Source: Liolophura sinensis
Lineage: Eukaryota; Mollusca; Polyplacophora; Chitonida; Chitonidae
DNA: 64,000 nucleotides
Assembly (NCBI RefSeq): GCF_032854445.1
Contig: NC_088304.1
Span: forward strand, 16,811,704 to 16,875,703
Reading direction: 5' to 3'
This document shows positions 11,697 through 22,700 of this stretch, piece by piece (the first letter of the stretch is position 1; each line of letters starts with the position of its first letter). The translations under genes and the position numbers were made by a program. Below the pieces are notes generated by a model. It was not told the origin of the DNA and searched no databases. It worked only from the letters and a program-made list of their open reading frames with translations.

Positions 11697-13707
11697 GTCA
11701 CCCAAGAGGAAAGATACAGGGACACCCCCACCTGGTGATGGCAAGTCAACTGCTCACAGGTCTGGTAAAGTTGGGGCTCCATGTGGTGAAAAAGGAGGCT
11801 GACACTGGGGAGCATGCGACAAGGGGTAGGGCATCTCCGGCCACGGGGCGTCACAACTCCCCTTCTCCCTGTGAGGGGTCGCCCCCAGCGAGCAGATAAG
11901 CAGCCCTGTGCATTTCCAGTCAGGACGAAATCATTCCCCCCAACTCTCGGCTGGAAGAAGGGCGGTCACCTGTAGGTGTTCGACATGAGCAGGAGTATCA
12001 CAGCATGAGACAAGCCTCCCCCTACCAACATGAAATCTCCCCGCATCACCTGCAGCAGCAGCAGCACCTCCACATGGCTGCTGTGTCAAGCCTGCAGCAG
12101 ATGGAAAGGAAATACTCCCCCATTCCCTTCTCTGGATACATGGAACCCAAAGTCATCCTAAACCGCCTAGAGGTGGCTATACCTCAGGAAGGCCGCTCCC
12201 CGCTGGGCTTGGGAAAGAAAAGTCTCCCATGGGGACATGAGGCGGTTTTCCCCAAATCCAACAGATATCGTCATGAGCAGAAGCTGTCCCCATCCACCGG
12301 GGCCATCTGCTCCTGTAGAGTTAAGAGTGTCACCTGTTTCTCATGTAATGGAGAGCCGTCTGTCCCCTGGTCCACCTCATGACCAACGCCCTTCCTCGCT
12401 GTCCCCCTTTGTCCAGTACGGATCGTAGGCCCTCCCTCTGCCCACATGCCAGAGCGCACCTCCCCGATGCCCACATTAGGAGCCCACATCACACCTCCCC
12501 CCTGCACGAATGTACCTCAGCAGAAGCCTCACAAGGCCTCCCCTACTGTGTACGTTGGGCCTTCAGGATCCCCTGTTGAGCAGTCTAAGCTATCTCCCAA
12601 ACTCCCCCACCTCAACAGATGCCCACTCTGCCACAAGGTGCTCAGGGACCCCAATCTAGCCTCTCTCCTGGATCCCATCTACATGGTGACAGATCCCACC
12701 TCTCCCCTAAGCCTGGTTTTGGCGGGCTAGGTCACATAGAGAAGGAAGTTGTCTCCGTCTCGTGATGGTCGCCCCTTCCCCTTCTCCCCTCAAGGCTATT
12801 TGTTGCAGGCAGTTCCTGCAAGTGAGCGTCGTTCCCCAAAACAGACATATGGATACTGCTGAGAGCGTAAACTCTCGCCATCAGCTGAGCGACATTTTTC
12901 TCCATCTCCTATTAGAGTAGGTCTCAGTCCTAATGAGCTTTTAGACATGACCTGGGGAGTAGGTGGTCCCCTACCCCGATTCTCCCCGAACCCTCACCAC
13001 AGCCCTTCCCACTCTAAGAACCCCTGGGGACCAACCCCTGGAGACTCTCCGGATTCATGTCCCTCACCATGCTCATGGCCCTGTAGTAAGGATCTCCCCT
13101 TCTGGACCAGTGATGTGATAGCCCATCATACGCCCGCCTTGCCTGTTGGTGCAGTCATTGGCGAAGATTTGAAAGGACATTCTCCCAAGTCTCTCCATCG
13201 GGCCCCCACCCAAGGGAGCACCTGTCCCTGGTAAGCCCTTGCTGTCTGCCCACTTAGGGTGGTGCCCCCTTTTGTGTCCCCCAGGGTATGTACCCATCAG
13301 GCCCCCAGCCTACTCCTGCTTTTATCAGTCAGGGTCTCATCATGCATGCCCATGCACCCCCACGGGTTTCTGCCCCTTTACCCTCTCACCAACGGCCTGC
13401 TCCAAACCCCTTCTCTTTCCAGGCACTCCCCAGATGGGACACCCCAGGGAAGCTGCCTGCTCCGTCACAGTTGTCAAGCATTACTCGCCCTGTGGCTCAG
13501 ACTGTGGCAGTTTGCCAAGCCTCAGTCACACTCCATGCGCAAGCAATTAAGAGTCCACGGCGCACAGAGGACTCTGATTCTGAAGGTATGCCTCGTTTGA
13601 CCCCAGAAGGGCCCTGGCCTGGGATTCTGGAAGAGAAGAGAAGGCCGTCATTCCACCTGGGACTTCACCAAAATCAAGACAATGCTGAGACTGAGTACTC
13701 AGCTCTG
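11697..13707 (+). pseudogene. GC-rich Pro/Ser-rich exon with broken reading frame, spliced in phase to DNTTIP1-like exons
   Basis: About 2 kb of unusually GC-rich sequence sits between an acceptor (TTTTTCAG, ends 11696) and a good donor (CTG|GTAAGC at 13708). Its translation is a disordered protein rich in SP dipeptides, but the plausible frame changes repeatedly. SPKRKDTGTPPPGDGKS is read from 11698 in frame 1. RASPATGRHNSPSPCEGSP and HEISPHHLQQQQHLH are in frame 2, with a TAA between them at 11897. MRRFSPNP and ESRLSPGPP (12237-12428) are in frame 3. KLSPSAERHFSPSPIRVG (about 12870) and RFSPNPHHSPSHSK lie further on. Only the last 140 codons (13288-13707) are open and in phase with the next exon. 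Causes could be indel errors in C-rich runs of the assembly, a decayed exon, or an untranslated exon. No family is recognised. Confidence 0.5.
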
Positions 13708-16700
13708 GTAAGCTAGAGGGCATTAATCATCAAAGAATGTCATTACATACAAAGTTTGATTCAAAAATACCCAGACTAGCCCATAAAAAAGTTTGTTGAA
13801 AAATATTTAACCATTTGTCTCCTTCGAAATAACCCTTTTCGGCAGCCATGCATTGTTGCCATTATTTCTTTCAAGGATTGAAAGCACACTTTAGTCATTT
13901 TCTTAGGAATTGTATAGCCTTGTTTCTTTTCAATCCTGTCTTTGTGAAATAGTAGAGCTTAAAAAGTAAATCAGAGTCACTGTAAAATTTGACATAACAG
14001 GTATTTAAACTAAATCATCTACATTTTTTCATGTATCCTATTTTCGCCTTTGCCTATTATAAGTAGATTTTGAGCTACAGTCTGGGTATTTGTTGATCAA
14101 ACCTCATTCTTTTCACAGTGTTAGCAAGATTTATGAAACTGAACTATGGGTGTAGTATGAGCATATAACTTTAATATAGCATACAGGATAGGACAGCTGA
14201 AGGTTTAGCACCTTTAGCCCACACTTTAATAGTAAATGTTTGACAAGAAAAATCACTGTGTACATGTATTGTATGGGGAAAATCTTCGACAAGTTTAAAC
14301 AAGAGACCCAGGTTCGATCATTGGGTCATGCCAAAGACGTGATAAACCTGGTTAGACTTTAGACCCTGCTCATGTTGACCCAATATTAATACAGGAAATC
14401 ATGAAGTCGTATCAACCATGGCAAACTCCAAAACATTTACCATTCACAAGATGTAAATCTGTCCTTTTGTTCAGTGAAATTTATGCATATAACTATTAAG
14501 AAAATTGATGCCAAAGATGAATTGCTTGTGTCACTAGATGCAAGCTTCATAAAACTGTGCAAATTACATCTCTGAACATCATAGTTTAATCAGAATGTTT
14601 CAATGTAGACCCATTGGTTGCAGCAGTGATTGAACAAGGAGTGATGCATGCTGGGACTAAGTTTGACATGATGTCTGGTGTACATGTATTTGACTTTGTT
14701 TTTCTGTGAGTAAACATTGAATTCACCATACCATCAGGATTTCCAACCGCAAGGAAAACAAAAAGTCTGCTTTAAATGTATATATGCATGTACTTGTAAT
14801 GTAATGGAAGATACACATAAATGACCAGAGATGATTTGATGTCCCCTGAATCTGATTCTGTTCGCTTAAAACCTTGAAAATGGAAGAAATACGCTAGAAT
14901 TTGGTGATCAGGTGTCAGAAAATCTACCACACTACTCCAATCGAGACAGATATGGACCAGATCCCTTCGTTGAGTTTTCAGAAACGGAAGATTACAGCAG
15001 ACGGTCATGCACCACTACCCACAGTCATGGAGAATGACTACTGTGATATGTGTATTTTTGACATTCTCTAGTGTTTGCCATGAAGAAGATGGGCTGAAAA
15101 AAAAATGGTCATTTGTGTTACTGTTCCACAAGTTGTGATACTGTATTGCATTGAATCATCCTAATATGGCTCAGATTGTATCGTTTTAATTCTGCATTGA
15201 TTGTCAGTTGTTTGTGCCATGTTGAAGTGGCATTGAGGGTCCAGTTTCTGACGAGTACATGTATCGGTGGTTTCTGAGGAGAGTTCAGCTAATGCAATGA
15301 AATACAACGATCACAAGAACAGCTAGTGTTCAGAAACACTTAAGATTTATACTACATACTTCTAATAAATAAAGCACAAATAATAAATTCTTGTCTTCTA
15401 ATGTAGGCCTACTTTTGGTCCAAAAACAGCATTTTTTCCTGTATACAGAAATGTTTCAACAGGTAAAAAAATATTACCAGTCACATAGGGCAAGTTACCA
15501 TAGAATTAAGTATTACCATAACCCCTGCTATCAAAACAAAATGAAAAGGTAAAGTTGTCAGCGAGGGAGTTATTGTGATAAACCCAGTAGGCATACAGGT
15601 TGAGGTGTAATAAATAAATGTAGGCCTAAGCCTGTGAGCGTCATTCACATCCAAATAATTAATTTATTCTAGAATGTTATGTACATACATCTACTTGTAT
15701 TCCTGTTTGTAACTACAAGAATCTCTGTACTGGTATGGCTAGGCCCGTATACATGTATGCGCATATAAGGCTTTCGATTTTCTCACCCCCCCCCCCCCCC
15801 CCCCCTTCACTCAGTTAACTTCTCACTTTCAAGGTGTATTGCTGTGGACCCAAAATAGTGAAGTGTTCAGTATTTTAAAAAGTGTGTAGAAGGAGAGGAT
15901 TATGCAGTACTGAATCTCTTGGAAAAGTAGGGAGTACCGCACTACCTCTGAAAATGATCTGTAGCACTGCTTGACCCCTTGGGTTACTGCCCAATAGTTG
16001 ATCTTCCTTATTGTGTGAATGCCAGCAAACTTATTACACAAAGGTTTTATGATCCGTTGAAGAAGTTATCCGTTAAATTGTGGAATGAGGTGTTAATTAC
16101 GTTTCCAGTATGTGATGAATATTTGGATATAATCCTGAAAAGATAGAAAGAAAGGTTGACAGATTGTACTTGTATTTTATGTGTCTTTGCCATCTTTGTA
16201 CAAGAAGACAATTATTCATAGTCACAAAAAAAAAAATAAAAATAGAAGAAGAGCAGTAGCCCATTTCACAGCCCTTGGGCTCTTGTTAAAACATAAAGAT
16301 TAGCTTGATAGTTACTTTCACCAGTGTTGAGCGACAAACCGTTCTCATCAATGCCACTCACAATCCGATGGCCCCACGGCATGGCTCCTCCAGCCATAGC
16401 TGGTATCGCTCGACTCGGCTAAAAAAAAGACAGCCGGCAAGATGGCCACAGGGGCCAACGTTAATTGTTTTTTTCTTTTAATGGAACATTTTGTGTGAAA
16501 TTAAAGTGGTTGGAGATCTAATCTCCTTTTAAATTTTGAACTGATTTTTCCAATTTTGTTATTTGGGTGCTTATTTTCTGACTACTTCTAAGTGATCCAT
16601 GTTTTTGTTGTAGGCTAATCCATTCAGTATGCGTGTACAGATTCTGAACAACTTCCCAACAAATTCAACACTCTACAGATCAGCATACAGGTCCCAGTCT

Positions 16701-19700
16701 GTGGCCATGCACAGAGCAAGGTCAGTACCTACTATATCCTTGGCTAGGCAAAGAACAGGATCAGTTCCCATTATGAGTCCGAGACTATGTTAGAGGCATG
16801 GGTAGAGCAGACTGAGTTGGAATTCTGTAAAAGCGTGTAAGATATGGTGGAAAAGTTTTACGCTTAACTATATGAGTTGATTTGAATGGATTGATAGAGG
16901 TAGCAGGCTTTTATACTACGGATTTGCTACGATAACTAATGGTTCACCCAAAATAAATGCACCTAAAAATAACGTCAGAAAAAAATAACTATTAAGACAA
17001 TTGAGTGATTTGATGAACTGACAGTGTGCTAAACCTGGGTTTGGATCTGGTGTAAATGTTTTTGTGAGTGTGTACACACAGGTCAAATCTGTTAACATTG
17101 AGCAACAGACTCTTTTGACTTAATTAAAGACTTTCAGAAAGGTAATATTCCACAAAACAGTGGTCTCTGATTGACTGAGGAAATTGAACTGTGTGAACCA
17201 GCATTGTTTGGCAAGTAACTGACGCCAGTAATGTGACTAACACGTTGTCATGTGACCAACAGATTGTCATATGACCAACAGATTGTCATGTGAGCATGAT
17301 TGAGCATGGTTGGGAGAAACATTTGGCGTTTGTTGTGACTTCTGAAGAATTGATGTTCTTTCTCTCAAGAACTGAAAACTTTTACGTTGTATGATATGAT
17401 AATAACATTGACGATGGGATACCTTGTGAAACATACAGATGCAGTTGTATAACAAGTGCGGCGAAATCTCTGGACATCCTGCGACAGAATTTGCAGAAGG
17501 CTATGAATAAGGAAATCGATGAAATTATACAGAAATACATGGAGGTGAGTTGGAATTCGGCTCATTGTCTGTGTTCCTTACACAGAACAGCCGCTCCCTT
17601 CCCCCAGATACATGGTCAGTCCAAACAGGGCATGGGAGTGGTCCACAACCTATTCGGATAGACTGCTACATACTTAAATAAAGTAACCATGTTGGTGTTG
17701 ATTGCACTGTTGATACAAGTTGATGGAAAATCATAGGAAGTTATCCATGTAGGATTTACTGTTAATCACAGTTAATTTAACAGGATTGTTTAACCAGCAT
17801 AGTAGTGCAGGGTGAGTGGTGAAATATTCCATGAAATTGTAGGTGCTGAGAGAGCCCATGAGATTTCCAGCTCACAAGGGAGCTATCAGCCATAACACTA
17901 CCTCACATTTGAGCTGGGAATAGTAGTGACTGCCTCTTAGCACTGTATATTTCACTGTATGCTGTCATGTCAATTACTGTGTATCACCTAAAGTTTTCAA
18001 GTGACACATGTTGCTTTCTCCACCTAATAGGTGTACTTAAGACTTCTTTGTGAAGTTTAATTAATTTCCTATCAGATATTTGAAGTGTTGGCATCAGAAG
18101 TATGATTTTAAGGCCATAAAGTGCTTCCGCAAGTGCGCTTTTAAGTACCAGATTTATAGTCGATTTACAGTATGTGCATTTGTTTATCAGTTGGCAATTG
18201 TTTATTTGTTATGGAGATGCGGGGAGGAACAGGCCCAGTAGACCTCATTTGTATCTTTATATTCTTTACCCCAAAGTGTATCATCAGTATTGTTACTAGA
18301 ATAAAAAATTAGAGGCCAGTAGATTGGTGTTTGTATTTGTTTTCTCTCCATCCATATAATATACATTTATAGGTGTATGTTGTAAATCAGAAACACAGTG
18401 AAAGTTGAATGTTACTACATGAATTTGTTTTCTTTTTAGAAATTTTTCAAGCCAGGCATAGAGAACATCAAGCTAAATAATGGTCAGAACTCGGTGAGCG
18501 AGGAGCATGTACATGCAGTATCAAGACAAATCCTGGAAGAGGTACTGAAATTAACTTTTTCAGTGGTTTTAAAGGTTGGGAATAACATAACAAGAAAGTG
18601 AGTCTTACGGATGTGCATGCTCCATTTATTCGTAGATGTTTTGTCTGTTGTTGGAAGCTGCCTAAATAACAGGCCATTAGCATCAGAATAACAAAGCTAA
18701 AGCTCAGAAGGGACAAGACGTTCTTTCCTCAGTGCCTATGACCTTCTAATCCTCAACACTGAAACCTCCTTCTGTGACTACACTCCTTTTTGTTAAATCC
18801 TAGTGTTTACTGATTTGTTGGAGCACTATTTATTAGTTACATAGTGCTCACAATTTGACATTTATGTCTCATGCTATGTGCCTATATCCAATAACTCTAC
18901 TGTTATTCCACTGACTTTATAGAGATGTTAGTTTCTAAATGGAGATGGAATAAATAGAAGTTGTACATCCTTAAGAATCTCTTAAACTCTGTTAGCTAGA
19001 TGTACATGAATGTTTGGGTTTTCCAAAAAGGAACACTATAGCTATGCCAGCCTTGGGTTTGACACGGGAAAGGGTATCTCACCAATCCATTGTCAACTGA
19101 TACTCAGCGTTTTGATGTTATTATGTTATTATTATTTACGCTCATTTGTATTTATTGACTTGTTTTCTATTACTGATTAAAATGACCATAGTTAAATTGA
19201 CATGGTGATGAAATTAAAGAATGTGTTTAACAGTCACATTGTTTTGAATGTCAAGGGTTTGTTCAAGATTAGAATATGTACATTTGAAGGAGACTGAAAA
19301 CACCCGAGTTTTAATGTTGGGTTTGTGATTGTGTATGCAAATTTTGACAGGCCAAGAAGATGTACATCTCTGAACGTCCCAGAAGCACGACACCTGTTCG
19401 TGACTTCCCTGACAACGTTTCAGAAACTGGCAGCTCCAGTGGAAGAATACGTGTAAGTAGTACTTGTAACCGTTGAGGGTCAGTAATTTGCACCTTGATT
19501 AGAAGTATTCTTGTAAGTAATTTTGACCTTAAAAAGGTGTCAGAAACTGGCAGTTCTGTAAGAAGAAAGTGTGTAAGTAGTGATGATAATGTGCTAGAAA
19601 CGGACAGCTCCAGTTTAAGAGTGTAGGTACCCTAATTCGTCTCACTTCTGTAACCAATATTTTGAAACATTCGGTGGAAACTATTTGGTGTAGAGAAATA

Positions 19701-22700
19701 AATTCCACAGTTTTGGGAAGCTTGCATTTTAAGTGACACAAACAAATCATTTTTGTATTTACAATGTGTCAAAAACAGGGAGTGCTGTTGCAAGAATTTG
19801 TCTTGGTAGTTCTGGTAAGGTGTCAGAAATGAACACCTCTAGTGGAAAAATTTGTGTAAATAGTGACAATAATGTGTCAGAAACTGCCTGCTCTCGCATA
19901 AAAATAATTCACGTAAACATGAGTGCACTAATTACCTGTCAGAAATGGGCAGTGGAAGAATTTATGTGTACAGTAAGTATTTGTTAAAACCTGTACCATT
20001 GATCCTTGATTATGGTGATGGTGTCCATTCTTATACCTGACCACACCCTCAGGTGAGGGGTCTGATAGACAGACCACCTGCGCCATTGATCCTTGATTAT
20101 GGTGATGGTGTCCATTCTTATACCTGACAGCATCTTCAGGTAAGAGGTCTGATAGTCAGACAACCTGTACCATTGATCCTTGATTATAGTCATGGTGTTT
20201 TTTCTTATACCTGACCACATCCTGAGATGAGGGGTCAGACCGACCACCTGCACCATTGATCCTTGATTATGGTGATGGTGTTCATTCTTATACCTGACCA
20301 CATCCTCAGGTGAGAGGTCTGATAGACAGACCACCTGTACCATTTGTCGTTGATTATAGTCATGGTGTTCATTCTCATACCTGACCACATCCTGAGCTGA
20401 GGTATTTATCACTGCTATTCTTTTCTTAGAAAGCCAGCAGACTCTGAGTTTGTATTGAATCACATATATACATTCCTAGTGCAGTAGCTACTTACTGAGC
20501 TGCCATTTGTTGAGATTGTGTACTCTTATTTTTCCCAGATTCCCAGTCGACGACGGAGGCCTTCCGATTCAGACTCAGAGAGAAGTCTGCCTGTGAAGAG
20601 AAAGGTGTGTTTGCCTCTAATTGCAAATTTATGCTAATTTGAACCGTTCAGCCATTTGCGCTAAGTGTAATGTTTTAACAAGTGTAGCTGACAGTTTTTG
20701 TCAAGATGTGCACTTAGTCACAGGATTAAGAGGTGGTGTTTTCTGTAATGGCAGCCTGTTTTCTTACACCCATAAACCCGCCTCTTTTGTGGTGGTTTAA
20801 ATGACGATGTTGTATAATGCATTGAATCTATGACACAATGTTAAAAATTAATCACGAAAAACACGAAAAACTTCAATTCATGTTTGCTTTCTTGCTTATT
20901 CAACAGAGGAAAGGAAGGCCTCCTCTAAATATGAGTGGGTATGTGATCTTTCTTTACTCTTACCTTTTGCTTTTTCATTTGTGGTCGGACCCTCCGCATA
21001 CGGTGGCTGGAACCTGTGTGTATGATGACTGCACCCTGCGTGTATGATGGCTGCACCCTGTGTGTATGATGGCTGCACCCTGCGTGTATGATGGCTGCAC
21101 CCTGTGTGTATGATGGCTGCACCCTGCGTGTATGATGGCTGCACCCTGTGTGTATGATGGCTGCACCCTGTGTGTATGATGGCTGCACTCTGCGTGTATG
21201 ATGGCTGCATCCTGTATGTATGATGGCCGCATCCTGCGTGTATGATGGCTGCACCCTGTGTGTATGATGGCTGCATCCTGCGTGTATGATGGCTGCACCC
21301 TGCGTGTATGATGGCTGCATCCTGCGTGTATGATGGCTACACCCTGTCTTTATGATGGCCTCACCCTGCGTGTGTTGTAAGGAGTATGCGTGATCGAGTG
21401 AAAGTCTTCATTTCTTTTGAACCAATTTGTACAGCATGATGTTATACAGCCATTAGCTGCCGCACACTGAATTGACTTGCATGTAAATGTACAGCGTAGC
21501 TGTTTTCCTGCAGTGTGCATGCTCACAACAGAAGGTTTTTAAAGTCATGTGATTTACATTGCATGTATTGGGAACATGCTGTATTTTAGTGTCCTGACCA
21601 GCCCTGATCGACCCTCTGGGCAGCCCTGATCGACCCTCTGGGCAGCCCTGATCGACCCTCTGGGCAGCCCTGATCGACCCTCTGGGCAGCCCTGATCGAC
21701 CCTCTGGGCAACGTGAGAAAATAATACACGTCACAATACTTCAAGGACATGACAGGATCTGCACATCGTGGGAAGAGGAAATGGGTTAGGGTTGATGTGT
21801 ACTGTACATGTAAGGAATGTATTAATGCAATGAGTAATGTAAGAAATACGGCAAATCCATGGTGTATAATAAAGCTGTTTTATTTCTGAGCGTGACAAAG
21901 AGGTTCCTCTGACTTTTCTAAGCACAATGACATCATGTGCATAGAACATTATATCTATTGAATACACACTGCTATTTGTACTTTACAAAAGGTTGTGTTG
22001 TGACTGGCAGGTCCAATGTATAACACTGAAAATGCAGCCTTCTTTATCAGGCACTGGTAATCAGACAATGGTAACCTGGCAATGGTGCATTGATTCATTT
22101 GCAGGCGAGGAACACCATCAAAAACACTGAAATCTCACTCACCTGTCAGAAGAGAAGGGCCAAAGGTAAAGGTTTTTGTCTTGATACATATCTTTCCTTG
22201 GTTACATATTGTAAATGGCTATATTTTGCCCTTGACCAAATTGCACATTTGGTCTTACTCGATCAGTTCTGTTGGTCTAACAGAGGTGTTCTGAAATTTT
22301 TTGAGAAGGTGGGATGATAGCTGAAATGATTTTAATGACATTTTGTTTGCCTCTAAAAATGCATTATTTGGTATAGACTTTTAGGTCATTTTATACTGGT
22401 ATTGTACATACTCAGTTAAGCTCTATTACTGTACAAAGCTACATTACACAGAGCAGACATGGGTTAAGATGATAGTAGCTGCATGGTGATGAGTTAAAGA
22501 CATGTTGTGTTTGTATTTACAATTATCTGTGCTCACAAGTACCCTCACTCAGAGGAATTGGGCCCAATTATGTCAAGTACTGTGTTTCATCTAAAGTTGG
22601 GCCTTTAAAAATGCATTTTTATAAGCAAGTCAAGGCCTTAAAATGATACTTCTGCATCTACCTATCCCTGTAAGGACAATAAATCAGTCAGAGTTAAGCA

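Noticed and set aside
12005-12110. Gln/His-rich run as a homeobox or bHLH co-activator signature
   Set aside because: LQQQQHLH is low-complexity and no folded domain accompanies it.
20896-21320. Three overlapping His/Gln-rich minus-strand frames
   Set aside because: Produced by the 22-bp array inside a DNTTIP1 intron.
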